Below are positions 6,237 to 15,523 of a stretch of DNA of 47,407 nucleotides, in pieces (position 1 is the stretch's first letter; each line of letters begins with the position of its first letter). Under the pieces are notes generated by a model. It was not told the origin of the DNA. It saw nothing but the letters and a program-made list of their open reading frames with translations, and did no database searches. The position numbers and the translations under genes are program-made. The stretch comes from a virus. Location of the stretch: the IMG/VR virus record IMGVR_UViG_3300036852_000210, positions 1 through 47,407 of that record. One strand, written 5' to 3'.

Positions 6237-7715
6237 TCAGCCGTACCTTGTAGTGTTCTTCACCTGCGGTCGAGCGGCGATAATGTCGTCAATCGGGCGG
6301 CCCGCAATGCTGGTCGGGGTCCGCCGCAGCGCGTTAGGATTGGAGGCCAGATACTGCGAGAGTAAATCCCCAATCCCACCAAATGCGGTGTCGGCTTGAC
6401 CCTGGTAGTTCCCTGCCGCTTCCCCTAAGGCTTGCGTCGGATCACCGGCATAGCCATAGCCAAGTTTCCCGTAGAGGTCCGCCGTGTCCATGGAGCGCCC
6501 AAACTCACTTCCCAGAAGCGATTCCTCCAGCATCCGCTGTTGCACCGCGTTCTCGATGCCCTGTTGCGCTTGCTCGGTCTGATACCCCCGCTCCCCTCGC
6601 AACTCCTCCCGGAGTCCTTGGTTCTGGCCGAAGATTTGGCTCTCCCGACCACTCAAGTCTCCGAAGATGCCACGTCGCGCATTGAGGTTGGCGTTCTCCA
6701 GCCCGAACCGGGCATCCCGTTCTCCCCGGTCCTCCTCCCGCAATCCTCTCCCTTGTCCGTAGACTTGCTCACTCAATCCACTAAGCGCCCGTCCCCGTTC
6801 AAGTCCGAGGTTCGCCCCCTGCGAGGCTAAGGAACCTCGGAGCCCAGCGGCTTCAAGTCCCAAGCCAGCCGCCGCCCTGTCCTCACCAGAGAGCGCCCCA
6901 AAGCCTCCTTGGAGCGCCCCTGCGATACCCAAGCGGTCGTTGAGCGTCTGTCCCGCCGCTTGGAGGGACAAATCCCGCCGCTGCTGGGCGAGTTGTTCCT
7001 CTCGCCGCTGCTGCACCCCTCCTAAGTCGTTGGTTGTCATCCCCGCCCCAATCCGTCCTAAGGCAGCGGCTTTCTGGCCCACTCCCCGAAGTTCTTGCTC
7101 ATAAGCGGGTTTCGAGCGTTCGGTCAGGAGATCGTAGGCTTGGGTCGCCAAGGCAGAGCGGTCAGGTCCTTGGAGGCTTCCCAGTTGGCGAGCCAGGGCA
7201 GAGCGTACCCCTTGGGTATCCCCACCATACCCAACACTTCCCGATACGTTGCGGGGGTCAAAGGCTCCCTCATACCGACTGGTCCCCCCAATCGCTCCCT
7301 CTGCGCCCGTTAGGAGTCGTTGGGCGTTACTGACCGAGGAGTCATTAGAAGGAATCCCCTGAAACGGGGTGTAACCTCTCCAATTGGCTAAAGCACCAGC
7401 GGAGGTATCCGCTTGCCGTCCTGCTGTCGCTAACCGAGGATCGTAACCCGGGGTAATGGACTGGCTCCGATAATCCTGAGCCGGATTGATAGGAGTCAGA
7501 GCCGCATAGCCGCTCTGAGGCTGCGCTGGGGGGCGATAAACCGGAGTGCCCTGTTGAGTAGTTGGCGTGTAAGACAGGCCCTCAGGCGCAACTGGGGGTT
7601 GATTGAATGGCTGTACCTGCGGCCCCCCGAGTTCTCCCATCTGTTCCGCCAGGGGAGAGCGTCGGGGCCGGTTCCCGTAGAGCACTGGGGCACTTGGATT
7701 CACATATTCAGCCAT
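6237..7715 (-). CDS. Repeat-containing internal virion protein
   Basis: 492 residues. A Pro/Gln/Tyr-rich N-terminal 130 residues precede a long Gln/Arg/Glu/Gly-rich helical region. That region has a repeat of roughly 40-50 residues: GQGRGLREEDRGERDARFG and GQNQGLREELRGERGYQTEQ are each followed by a GLENA/GIENA-like helix. It has no membrane span or enzyme motif. Flanked by other ejection-protein candidates, it is probably packed inside the capsid or forms part of the injection conduit. No named family was recognised. Confidence 0.55.
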   Translation of the reverse strand: MAEYVNPSAPVLYGNRPRRSPLAEQMGELGGPQVQPFNQPPVAPEGLSYTPTTQQGTPVYRPPAQPQSGYAALTPINPAQDYRSQSITPGYDPRLATAGRQADTSAGALANWRGYTPFQGIPSNDSSVSNAQRLLTGAEGAIGGTSRYEGAFDPRNVSGSVGYGGDTQGVRSALARQLGSLQGPDRSALATQAYDLLTERSKPAYEQELRGVGQKAAALGRIGAGMTTNDLGGVQQRREEQLAQQRRDLSLQAAGQTLNDRLGIAGALQGGFGALSGEDRAAAGLGLEAAGLRGSLASQGANLGLERGRALSGLSEQVYGQGRGLREEDRGERDARFGLENANLNARRGIFGDLSGRESQIFGQNQGLREELRGERGYQTEQAQQGIENAVQQRMLEESLLGSEFGRSMDTADLYGKLGYGYAGDPTQALGEAAGNYQGQADTAFGGIGDLLSQYLASNPNALRRTPTSIAGRPIDDIIAARPQVKNTTRYG

Positions 7716-8122
7716 TAGCGGAACCTCATCTGCATGGCAAGCCGACTCCGAATGTCTGACCCCGGACCAGCGAGGGGATTACGCGGAGGTCCTACAGGAG
7801 CTATCGGCGTTGCCGTAGTAGGCACTTGCGCTGCAAGCGAGGGCCGGGGGATTGCTCTCGAATATGGGTTGCCAGGATCTGCGAACAGGCTGCTCAAATC
7901 TTCCCGCTGATGAGGCAGGTTATTCGCTAACCCGGCCAGCTTCGAGCGAAAGGGCGCACCTTCCGCGTATCGCTTGAGGGCAAGGTCAAGCTGTTGTTTC
8001 GTCAGCTTGTTGGCTTTGCTCTGCGCTTTCCCGCCCGAGATTGCTCCCAGCAAACCGGAACCAATGCTGAGCGCCGTGCCCACTCCGGGAATCGCACCAA
8101 GCAAACTACCGAATAATCCCAT
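7715..8122 (-). CDS. Small virion protein with hydrophobic Gly-rich N-terminus
   Basis: 135 residues. The first 30 (MGLFGSLLGAIPGVGTALSI and following) form a Gly-rich membrane-active-looking helix; the rest is polar and Pro-rich. Small proteins with this MG-F-Gly-rich start are common beside ejection genes of short-tailed phages and may insert in the host membrane during DNA delivery. It shares one base with the downstream gene (TAATG) and is followed upstream by a 9-base gap. Role inferred. Confidence 0.5.
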   Translation of the reverse strand: MGLFGSLLGAIPGVGTALSIGSGLLGAISGGKAQSKANKLTKQQLDLALKRYAEGAPFRSKLAGLANNLPHQREDLSSLFADPGNPYSRAIPRPSLAAQVPTTATPIAPVGPPRNPLAGPGSDIRSRLAMQMRFR

Positions 8123-8131
8123 GTCCTCCTC

Positions 8132-8443
8132 CTACAAGAGGCTCACGCGGGTGAGCCGCCAACTAGTGCCATCATGGTGTACATCAACGCTCGCCGCGAC
8201 GGCGCTTGCGATGGTGTAGAGGCCCCCGATATTCAGGGTGAACAGCCCTAACCCGCTCCGTACTACCCGAAACCACGCGCCATTCACGGTCGTGGCGGAG
8301 AGAGTCACCGTCCGATTCCCCGTCAACGCCGTGGTGAATCGCTGGATCGGCGCATCCGCCCCCCACGTCAACGTCACGCTCGCATCCCCCCGGTCTGCAC
8401 TCACCGGCTGGAGCTGCGTCTCTGTCGCCGCAAGAAATGTCAT
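8132..8443 (-). CDS. Small beta-rich tail or adhesin accessory protein
   Basis: 103 residues of alternating Thr/Val/Ala segments with a C-terminal DGTSWRLTRVSLL. The pattern DGT.W at the end of a small beta-sandwich is common in phage appendage proteins. It shares no recognisable catalytic motif. Neighbours on both sides are also beta-rich virion proteins, so it is probably a tail spike or fibre module. Confidence 0.5.
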   Translation of the reverse strand: MTFLAATETQLQPVSADRGDASVTLTWGADAPIQRFTTALTGNRTVTLSATTVNGAWFRVVRSGLGLFTLNIGGLYTIASAVAASVDVHHDGTSWRLTRVSLL

Positions 8444-8818
8444 CTAGACAATCCACCACTGTGTCCCGTCGCTTTGGACCGTGTACGCGGTATACTGAGT
8501 GGTCCAGGCTTTGGTCGTCGCTCCGTCGATTGTCTCACTGCCGTTGCCATCCAGCGTGAGCGTATTAGCGGCGATCAGCTTCTTGATCGTAAACCGCCGT
8601 CCTCGGTTCTCTGGTGCGGGGGGTAAAAGCACCGTAAATCCCGCACTCGTCGTATCGCATAACAGCAAGTCATCACTATCCAGAATGTTGCTAGCCGCCG
8701 TCACGGTGCGATGTGCCCCGAAGACCGGCGTCCGCCCGAACAGATTCTCGATCCGCTTTAACGCCCGGGCAATTGCCGTATCCCCGAGTCCCGAGAGCGC
8801 GAGTCGCTGGAGTGGCAC
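8444..8818 (-). CDS. Phage appendage (tail fibre-like) protein
   Basis: 124 residues ending in YTVQSDGTQWWIV. The segment RRFTIKKLIAANTLTLDGNG, followed by ETIDGA, is a pattern I know from many phage tail spikes and fibres (the 'TL..G.ETIDG...' beta domain). The short helical N-terminus may attach it to the virion. It is directly adjacent to the next gene. The structural family is likely; the receptor is unknown. Confidence 0.6.
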   Translation of the reverse strand: MPLQRLALSGLGDTAIARALKRIENLFGRTPVFGAHRTVTAASNILDSDDLLLCDTTSAGFTVLLPPAPENRGRRFTIKKLIAANTLTLDGNGSETIDGATTKAWTTQYTAYTVQSDGTQWWIV

Positions 8819-9012
8819 TATGGCTCCTCATCCGGCACTGTCACGCTCAGGATGTTCCCCGTGAGACTCGGGTTACTCGCCTCCAAGATCCCATGCCCCC
8901 GAAGTACCATCCCGAGTCCGAGTTGCAACCGATCCTGCGCCGTGAGACTCGCCAGCATCAACTCGCGTAATCCCTCGGCCTGCTCGGGCGTCAACGTCAA
9001 CATCCGCGTCAT
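8818..9012 (-). CDS. Small helical virion-operon protein
   Basis: 64 residues from ATG 9012, which overlaps the stop of the gene upstream as TGATG; the longer frame was rejected on this basis. Mostly helical (LTPEQAEGLRELMLASLTAQ), ending in a short beta-like tail. No family recognised. Located between two fibre-like genes, it may be a chaperone or trimerisation helper for them; this is only inference. Confidence 0.55.
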   Translation of the reverse strand: MTRMLTLTPEQAEGLRELMLASLTAQDRLQLGLGMVLRGHGILEASNPSLTGNILSVTVPDEEP

Positions 9013-9746
9013 CAGCTCAGCGCCCAAAACTTCCATGTCCCTGAACCGTAACTCACCCACATCTTGTTATTCGCACTGTCGAGCACAAGGGCTCCTTGAG
9101 TCGCTACCCCAGTAGGGGTTCCAGTCGTTGCGCTGATGACTGGGAAGCCCGACGTGGCGCTGGTCGCAAGTGAGGCTACACCAAGCAGTGCGTTGATTCC
9201 CGTTCCGCCAATCTGGGCGGTCGTCGAGGTGATGTTGATGGCGTTCGCGGAGTCCCCGACGTTCCGAATGGTCAAGGCCGTCGTCCCGGGTACAATGAGC
9301 CGACTCGCGCCCGAGAAGGTGAGATTGCCCGCAATCGTTAATGCGGTGAGTGCCCCGAGACTCGTAATATTCGCCTGTGCTGCGGTCGCTAGGGTCCCAG
9401 TAATTGTTCCCGTGACCGTCAACGTCCCGCGAACGGTCCCGTTCCCCGCATCGGTCAGGATCAGATTATCCGCAGAGTCCGCGTTGTTGCGGATACTGAA
9501 CGACGTAGCGCCCGGCACCAGCTTACTTACTGCGGTCGCCATCGTCAGCGTGCCAGTGAGACTAATCCCCGCCTGGAACACCGGAGCCAGACTAAACGTC
9601 TGCACCGCTGTAATCGTCCGGGGAACGTCAATCAGGACGCCATAGGTGTTGACCACATCCCGGATGGCTGTGAAGTTGGCATTAACCTCTGCCGCCTTCG
9701 CCCGCGTGCCAGCCGTAAAGCTGACTAACGTGCTGATCGTGCTCAT
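9012..9746 (-). CDS. Tail fibre-like protein
   Basis: 244 residues. The N-terminus contains FTAGTRAKAAEVNANFTAIR, the 'G..AKA.EVN.NF..I' pattern that anchors many phage fibre proteins. Then come Thr/Ala/Gly repeats of beta-helix character (GTLTVTGTITGTL and LTIAGNLTFSGAS) and a C-terminal DSANNKMWVSYGSGTWKF cap. Probably an adsorption appendage. It overlaps the connector-like gene upstream (ATGA) and the 64-residue gene downstream (TGATG). Confidence 0.7.
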   Translation of the reverse strand: MSTISTLVSFTAGTRAKAAEVNANFTAIRDVVNTYGVLIDVPRTITAVQTFSLAPVFQAGISLTGTLTMATAVSKLVPGATSFSIRNNADSADNLILTDAGNGTVRGTLTVTGTITGTLATAAQANITSLGALTALTIAGNLTFSGASRLIVPGTTALTIRNVGDSANAINITSTTAQIGGTGINALLGVASLATSATSGFPVISATTGTPTGVATQGALVLDSANNKMWVSYGSGTWKFWALS

Positions 9747-11908
9747 AGCATCCTTGCGCGTTGATCCAGCCGGAACGCTCGCACCAGCACCGCTTGGGGC
9801 TGGAACCGTTCCCCAATTGCGGCATGGCCTAAGGTGAGCTTGAGCCAGCGTCCGTCACGCCGGAGCCCGCAATCGACATGCTGCTCGGTACTCTCCCCCG
9901 CCCAATCCGCGTCATCCCAATCAAAATTGTCCCACTCCGTGCTTCCGGTTCCCACAACCGTGACCGTCAGCGTACTCCCTGCCCCGCGTTGGGTCACGCT
10001 CTCAATCGTCAACGACTCAAGATCAGTGGGCGTCAACAGCGACACATCGACTTGATAGAAGTGTTTGTCTGTCCGCACATCAAATCCGAGATATCCCGGT
10101 GTCAACCGATGGGAGATCGCTACCGTCGCATCCGCAAAGCCATCATCCCAGAGTACCCCATCCGGATTCCCGTGGAGATAGGCCCAGCCGGCAAGGCTAC
10201 TCGTTCCCGTAGCCACAGTAGAGGAGGGACCACCCCCATGCACCAGAGCACCCACCCCGTTGCCGTCCTTCACCCCATCTAGGGTCGTGCAGGCCCAGCC
10301 GCGCCAGAGGCCCGCCAGCTCATCGTTAGCTGGATTGACGGCGAAAAACAGATTCGGCCATTCCTGGCTGGCTTCGGCAATCCCGAAGATGATGAGGTCC
10401 CCTTCGGACCACGGAGCGACAAGCGCATTAGAGAGACGCAGCCGGCTCGCTCCCCCGAAGGTGCCTCGTCCACCAATGGCCACTTCGGTGAGCTGCGAAC
10501 CCACGATCTTGTAGAATCGCTGATCGCTCCCCGGGAAATAGATGGTGCGGTCATAGACATAGACCGCCGCGGGGCTCAACGTTCCCACGGTTTGGGACAC
10601 GGCATCCAGCGTACCAGTGGTTTGGAAATCGTCGGTGATCCGCCCGATGACTTGGGTAATCCCCTCGCGCCGCAAGAAGGTGAGCGAGCTGTCCGTGGCC
10701 GCAAGCGCGTAAAACCCCTCTTGGTCCGTCTGCCCTAAGGTCCAGGCGTTGTTATACCCGCCTGCCTCATAGCCGGTGTTTGCGGTCGCTTCCTCGCTCC
10801 AGACCCACGTATTCCGTTCGGTGTTCTTGATCGCGGCGATCTTCCCGTAATAGACCTCAGGTTGCCCGAAGAACACCGGGGCATTGGTGAGCTTCACCAA
10901 TCCACCAGCACCCGCAGTGCCATCCCAAGTAAACGGGACATTGACCCCATCGGAGATCAGCAGGGTATTGGCGAACGTCTTGCAGTAGACCCGAGCCGTG
11001 GTCGAGAGCGTGATAGCTGCGGTGGTCAGGTTCGCCGTCGTAACGGGCTCACTCCATGTCTCGGTGGTCCAGTTGTAGGTCAGAATCTTCCCGCCGACGA
11101 TCCAGACGGTGTATTCCGTCCCATCAAGTTTGGTAAACTGGTAGTGCCGCTGGCTCCGGTGGGCATCCACAAAGGAGGCGGTCGTGGTCGTTTTCTGATA
11201 CAACGCCACTCCAGTGCCAGCGGTCATCTGCACGCCCCAGACAATGACCGTCTCGCCATCCGATCCATTGAGGGCGGGATAGATATAAAGCGTATTCGTT
11301 GAGGCGGCGAGGATGTCATAGACATCGACCGAGACCCGATACCATCCACTTCCTACATCGGTCACTTTCCCATTCTGCAAATGGGCATTGACGATCGTCG
11401 GCACCCCACCCGAGAAGGTGATCGCTGGGCTGTTGCTGTTCGGGTTACTGGGGACACTCCCGATGGTTACGTCGATCCGCGCCGAGGTTCCAGCCTTAAC
11501 GTACAGCGAGACGTTGTAGGTGCCGTTCGTCAGGCAGGTCACTACTTGTTCCGCGGCGTCAATCGCTGAGGAGACTCGCGTCAGGGTATCCGCAGTCGTC
11601 GTCCCATCAGGCGCAACCGTAGAATCGGCGGTAACACTCGCCGTCCCGCCCCAGGGAGCGGTGGCTAACGCCTCGGATTGGAGGACACGGTTATCCGAGA
11701 CCCCTTGCTGGGTCCCCATTAGGGAAAAGCCTGGTCGCCCATCCGCATAGGGTTGGTGGGGAATGTCCCGAGTCCACAGATTCTCCAGGAGGAGCGCGTG
11801 CCTTTCGTCCGACGCCACAGGCTGCGTGGCGTCGTTCATCCCCACCCACGGCCCACTGGGGAAGGCGTACTCTTTCGCGGGCTTCACCCGGAAGGCGGAG
11901 CCCGTCAT
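9743..11908 (-). CDS. Tail hub/stopper-type structural protein with inserted carbohydrate-binding-like domain
   Basis: 721 residues from ATG 11908, set by an ATGA overlap with the adaptor gene; the longer frame is rejected. The N- and C-terminal parts are beta-propeller-like (repeats ending in short W/Y motifs, for example VYVYDRTIYFPGSDQRFYKI), as in tail needle/tubular B-type proteins that close the connector. Residues about 60-250 look like an inserted beta-sandwich (NGTYNVSLYVKAGTSARIDV), similar to carbohydrate-binding modules in phage head and tail spikes. Position after the adaptor supports a tail-tube or hub role. Confidence 0.6.
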   Translation of the reverse strand: MTGSAFRVKPAKEYAFPSGPWVGMNDATQPVASDERHALLLENLWTRDIPHQPYADGRPGFSLMGTQQGVSDNRVLQSEALATAPWGGTASVTADSTVAPDGTTTADTLTRVSSAIDAAEQVVTCLTNGTYNVSLYVKAGTSARIDVTIGSVPSNPNSNSPAITFSGGVPTIVNAHLQNGKVTDVGSGWYRVSVDVYDILAASTNTLYIYPALNGSDGETVIVWGVQMTAGTGVALYQKTTTTASFVDAHRSQRHYQFTKLDGTEYTVWIVGGKILTYNWTTETWSEPVTTANLTTAAITLSTTARVYCKTFANTLLISDGVNVPFTWDGTAGAGGLVKLTNAPVFFGQPEVYYGKIAAIKNTERNTWVWSEEATANTGYEAGGYNNAWTLGQTDQEGFYALAATDSSLTFLRREGITQVIGRITDDFQTTGTLDAVSQTVGTLSPAAVYVYDRTIYFPGSDQRFYKIVGSQLTEVAIGGRGTFGGASRLRLSNALVAPWSEGDLIIFGIAEASQEWPNLFFAVNPANDELAGLWRGWACTTLDGVKDGNGVGALVHGGGPSSTVATGTSSLAGWAYLHGNPDGVLWDDGFADATVAISHRLTPGYLGFDVRTDKHFYQVDVSLLTPTDLESLTIESVTQRGAGSTLTVTVVGTGSTEWDNFDWDDADWAGESTEQHVDCGLRRDGRWLKLTLGHAAIGERFQPQAVLVRAFRLDQRARML

Positions 11909-12564
11909 CGTATAGCCCTCCACCAGTAGGCATCTTGGGGAGCTTGGGTCATACCCTGGTAGGCATACTGCGTCTTGAGCGTCGGGATCAAGCCAAGATG
12001 ACCGGGAGTGTTCGCATCCCCCCACAGGAGCCGCTGGAGTTGGAGCAGGTAGGCACTTGGGTCCCGTAACCCGCCCTGCATCGCATACTCCGAGGCGGCG
12101 TCATAGACAATTGCCATACGGCCATGCACCGGCTTAAGGATTGGCTCGACCGAGGCAGAGATCACATCAGGCACCCGGACGTAGCGGGCATACGGTCCTG
12201 CACTGAACGTGCGGGTCCGCCCATTGGGCCATCGGATTGTCTGTCCTTCCATCACATACCCATCCGAGTAATCATCCCAGTCCGACACGGGATAGAGTAC
12301 CAGCCCATCCCGACTCTCCCGAATCTCCGCGTGCCCCATCGGGTAGTAGAGAAAGGTGTACGTCGCCCCGCTATCCGTCGTCGTCATCAGCTCGGGCGCG
12401 AGATAGTTGCTATGGGGCACATGCATGGCCAATTGCTGCATCACCCGACGCTGGCCATTGGAGAGCAGGGTATAGAGCTGCGGGTCCGTCACTTCCCGTG
12501 TGGTGGGAAGATTCAGCGTATCGGCAAGCTGCGCCAGCAAATCCGCGCTGTCGAATGCGGTCAC
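11905..12564 (-). CDS. Head-to-tail adaptor (tail tubular A-like)
   Basis: 219 residues. Helical N-terminus (ADLLAQLADTLNLPTTREVT, then LYTLLSNGQRRVMQQLA), central beta region, and a helical C-terminus ending in ALW-type residues. The size and the 'D..L...L...G...V' start resemble connector adaptor proteins that bind the portal ring in short-tailed phages. The gene directly upstream of the large hub protein, coupled by ATGA, supports this. The fold assignment is by style, not a specific motif. Confidence 0.55.
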   Translation of the reverse strand: MTAFDSADLLAQLADTLNLPTTREVTDPQLYTLLSNGQRRVMQQLAMHVPHSNYLAPELMTTTDSGATYTFLYYPMGHAEIRESRDGLVLYPVSDWDDYSDGYVMEGQTIRWPNGRTRTFSAGPYARYVRVPDVISASVEPILKPVHGRMAIVYDAASEYAMQGGLRDPSAYLLQLQRLLWGDANTPGHLGLIPTLKTQYAYQGMTQAPQDAYWWRAIR

Positions 12565-12809
12565 TCAAGCACCACGATGCTGCGCCGACGACGTTGTTCC
12601 AGTTGGCTCATCAGTCCCCCACTCCCGCTATCCGGCCCATCCGGACCAATCAGCGTGACATTCTGCCCATACAGGACGAAGTACCCCGTCTCCGCGACTA
12701 GCGTGTAATTGACTGGTGGACTCCCCCCGAAATCTCCTAATCCGAACGTCAGGACATAGGACGGGGTCGTCCATGACCCCAACTCGGAAAGAAGCGGTGT
12801 CGCGGCCAT
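12561..12809 (-). CDS. Small virion-operon protein, unknown
   Basis: 82 residues. Beta-rich N-terminal two thirds (SYVLTFGLGDFGGSPPVNYT), then a Gly/Ser linker and a basic helix with RRRRS at the end. Overlaps neighbours on both sides (ATGA with the adaptor, TGATG with the gene upstream). No family recognised. The place between decoration-like and connector genes suggests a structural role. Confidence 0.55.
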   Translation of the reverse strand: MAATPLLSELGSWTTPSYVLTFGLGDFGGSPPVNYTLVAETGYFVLYGQNVTLIGPDGPDSGSGGLMSQLEQRRRRSIVVLE

Positions 12810-13240
12810 CAGGGAATCTTAGTCACCTGCAAGAGCCCGTTGACCGCCGACGCATCAAACGTGAATATCTGCGTGTCCTGCAAGGTGATCTCAGAACCGT
12901 AATCATAGAAACCAATCAACGGGTCTGCGGGACTGGTCGGGGTATCGTTGAACACCGAGACATAGCGGAACGGTCCGACCGTGCCCCCGCTCGCCGTCAA
13001 CACCAGATCGTCCACCGTCAGCTTGTAGACCCCACCCGATTGCGCCGAGGCCGAGACGGTGAGTACCCGGGTGCTGCAATTGGTGTAACTCACCTGCGTC
13101 AGGTTTGCCAAGACGGTATTCGTCACCAAGGGTGGATGGGCGTCATCCGTGAGGGCTAACGTGAGGGTATCCGCCCCCAGGTTATGCACCTTCTCCGCCA
13201 TGTGCTCAACGAAGGCGTAGAACTGCTGAAAGACGGCCAC
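12809..13240 (-). CDS. Conserved phage structural protein
   Basis: 143 residues. The segment FYAFVEHMAEKVHNLGADTL, then TLALT...NTVLANLTQVSY, matches a conserved short protein found in virion operons of many tailed phages ('NLG.D.L..ALT.......NTVLADLTEI'). It is beta-rich and lacks enzymatic motifs. Probably a minor capsid or tail structural component; its exact place in the particle is unknown to me. Confidence 0.65.
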   Translation of the reverse strand: MAVFQQFYAFVEHMAEKVHNLGADTLTLALTDDAHPPLVTNTVLANLTQVSYTNCSTRVLTVSASAQSGGVYKLTVDDLVLTASGGTVGPFRYVSVFNDTPTSPADPLIGFYDYGSEITLQDTQIFTFDASAVNGLLQVTKIP

Positions 13241-14359
13241 CTAACTTGACCGGGTGTACGACGTCGGAATCGTCGCGTCGTTGGTTGTAATGACAAACGC
13301 CGTGGTCGAGCCATCTAGTTTCTTGATCGTCATGGTGGTGCCGCTAATAGTCCGCTCCTGCAAGAACGCCTGTAACCCAAAGAGGATCTGGGAGAGCGTA
13401 CCCGCCGCCCCATCGGCGGCATAGCTTTCCGTCAACGCGGTGGTCAGGATATCCGCGACGCCCGTCGAGGAGAGCCGGTAGCCCGTCTTATCGCTTACCG
13501 TGGTCACTGATCCCACCGAGCCCACGACGTTCCCGCTAACGTTGCCGGTGACGGAACCCACGGCGCCGGTCACTGATCCTACCGCCCCCGTTACACTGGC
13601 AATCGTCACATCCGCCGCGACCTTGGCATCCGTAATCGCGTCGGCATTGATCGCCGCCGCGGTGATCGCGTTGGCGATGAAGCTGTTGACCACTACCCCT
13701 TCGCCGAAGCTTCCCGCTGCCGTATTGGCCGAGCGCAACGCACCCCAGACCGCAATCGCCATCGAGGCATCTGTACCCCCTAAGGGATTACTCCAGACCC
13801 GCACCACGCTCGTCGTATCCGGGGTGGTGATCCAGGGCTCATTGGAGTCCAGGGGAGCAACTTTCGTCGTCCCGTTATACCCGGTGATGATGGTGCGCGC
13901 CTGCCCTGCTCCCGTGCCGGAGATGACCTCGACGATATCGCCCTTGTAGAAATCCGTTGTGCTGCTCGCCGTGCTGGGGAGCACCACCGACGTGCTGGTG
14001 TTACCGGTCTGCAGCGTACCCGAGAGCACTACCCCTGGCACTTGGCGAATAGCGAAGGTGAACAACCGCTGTCCCGCGACGCTGATACTGTCCACCGTTC
14101 CCGCCGTCAGGATCACGCTATAGCTATTCTCTGCCGCATAGAAAGCGTCCGTCGTGACGATAGTGACGTGGTGCAGCCCGGTGATGCCATCGAAATCGAC
14201 GGTGAGCGTCACCCCGGTCGTCACTTCCGAGGTGGTGGCGTTCCCCTTATAGACCTTGACCACGGGCGAGCCCGCGAGCGTAATGGGTGCTTGGGTGGTG
14301 GAGTTTTTCGTGTTGAAGTTGAACTCCACCGTTTCCCCGGGATAGTACGTCGCTAACAC
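13241..14359 (-). CDS. Fibre-like structural protein with Gly-Ser-Val-Thr repeats
   Basis: 372 residues. N-terminal Ig-like beta domain (about 1-110). Then a polar beta domain with TGAGQARTIITGYNGTTKVA, a motif known from phage structural proteins. Then an AITDAKVAADVTIASVTGAV segment leading into repeats of GSVTGAVGSVTGNVSGNVVG at about 275-300. The TD-KVAAD start of the repeat stem is typical of fibre attachment regions. Likely a surface appendage. Confidence 0.6.
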   Translation of the reverse strand: MLATYYPGETVEFNFNTKNSTTQAPITLAGSPVVKVYKGNATTSEVTTGVTLTVDFDGITGLHHVTIVTTDAFYAAENSYSVILTAGTVDSISVAGQRLFTFAIRQVPGVVLSGTLQTGNTSTSVVLPSTASSTTDFYKGDIVEVISGTGAGQARTIITGYNGTTKVAPLDSNEPWITTPDTTSVVRVWSNPLGGTDASMAIAVWGALRSANTAAGSFGEGVVVNSFIANAITAAAINADAITDAKVAADVTIASVTGAVGSVTGAVGSVTGNVSGNVVGSVGSVTTVSDKTGYRLSSTGVADILTTALTESYAADGAAGTLSQILFGLQAFLQERTISGTTMTIKKLDGSTTAFVITTNDATIPTSYTRSS

Positions 14360-14371
14360 AGGCTCACTCCT

Positions 14372-15520
14372 TTAGGCGACGAGCTCGCCGCCAAAGAGAC
14401 CATGGACACCACCTCCACCAATCACAATATCGAACGTCGAGCTGGTGGCGCTGGTCAGGCTCCCCGAGGTAAACGTGAATGTCGCATTGTCCTGCAAGGT
14501 GCTGACTACGATATCATTGAACACGACGACCCCCGCCGTCATCGCCTTGGTGGTCGTCCCCGCCGGCGCGGGAGCACTTCCCGGGTTAGTCCCCCAGGCT
14601 AGTACGCAATTCGTGGTGTAAGCCGGGTCCACGATGTTGCTGGCGTTCTGCGCCTGGACCGTCATGCTCGCCATCGTCTGACCCACGATGGTGGAGGCCG
14701 CAGGCTGGACGGTGATAATGAGTTTGGTGGCGGGGGCAATCGCCGTGACCTTGGCCTTGCGGGACGGGATGATGAAATCCATCTGGCTGGGAGTGCGGAG
14801 TACCCGACTGGGATACCGACTCCCGATGATCGTACCGGCCTCCAAATGCGGCGGGTTAGCCCAGTTGCCATTCCAGCGGGCGGCGGTGCTGTTGCCGGTC
14901 AGATCGTTGCTGTTCCGGCTTTCATCCCGAACGATGGCGGATGCGCCATCCACCTTGTACTTCCGGCCCCAGATACCTTTCTCATCGCCCGTGTTCCGTC
15001 CTAATACAATGCCTTCGATCTCGCCCGGCTGCAGGTAGCGATCCCACACCCGCATGTCCGCCACGGTCATGGTCTGCGAACTCTTTAAGCCGTTGGTCGT
15101 CCTGGTCCCGCCCGTGGTCGCCGTCTTGCTCAATGCCCCAAAGACGCGGGGAATGCCGTTCACATAAAAGATCGCTCGCGCTCCATCCCAGGTCACCAGA
15201 TAGTGAAACCAGTTCTGGTGTTGGGTGAGATTGGCCGTGTTGGAGCACGGGTAATGTGATCGGACGGGGAGGAGCGACAGGGTACTCGCTGTCGAAGCAT
15301 CTGCCACAATCAAGTCGATGCCGCCGACATTGGCCCGAACCCGCACCCCTTCTAGGCTAGTGCTGTCGTTCCAATGCTCATAGAACTGGGAGGTGGATGC
15401 GGTCGTTAGATACTGCCGAATCCAGCCCGCCCAGCTAAATGCAGTGGTGACATCCAGCCCGGTGAGGCCAGTAGCAGAGACCGCGTTGTCGGACCCGCTC
15501 CCGGTGCAGACGAGTGCCAT
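14372..15520 (-). CDS. LamG/concanavalin-like lectin protein with Ig-like tail
   Basis: 382 residues. Residues about 15-185 form a LamG-type jelly roll (TTAFSWAGWIRQY near the start; WFHYLVTWDGARAIFYVNGI and MRVWDRYLQPGEIEG later). Residues about 265-370 form an Ig-like domain (KLIITVQPAASTIVGQTMAS). Such lectin plus Ig architecture binds sugars or surfaces. Encoded in the late operon among other adhesins, it is probably a virion surface protein for host or matrix attachment. Confidence 0.75.
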   Translation of the reverse strand: MALVCTGSGSDNAVSATGLTGLDVTTAFSWAGWIRQYLTTASTSQFYEHWNDSTSLEGVRVRANVGGIDLIVADASTASTLSLLPVRSHYPCSNTANLTQHQNWFHYLVTWDGARAIFYVNGIPRVFGALSKTATTGGTRTTNGLKSSQTMTVADMRVWDRYLQPGEIEGIVLGRNTGDEKGIWGRKYKVDGASAIVRDESRNSNDLTGNSTAARWNGNWANPPHLEAGTIIGSRYPSRVLRTPSQMDFIIPSRKAKVTAIAPATKLIITVQPAASTIVGQTMASMTVQAQNASNIVDPAYTTNCVLAWGTNPGSAPAPAGTTTKAMTAGVVVFNDIVVSTLQDNATFTFTSGSLTSATSSTFDIVIGGGGVHGLFGGELVA

Positions 15521-15523
15521 GGC

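Noticed and set aside
13500-13949. Rightward ORF rich in Thr/Pro/Val, seemingly low-complexity surface protein
   Set aside because: Mirror of GSVTGAVGSVTG repeats in the minus-strand fibre gene.
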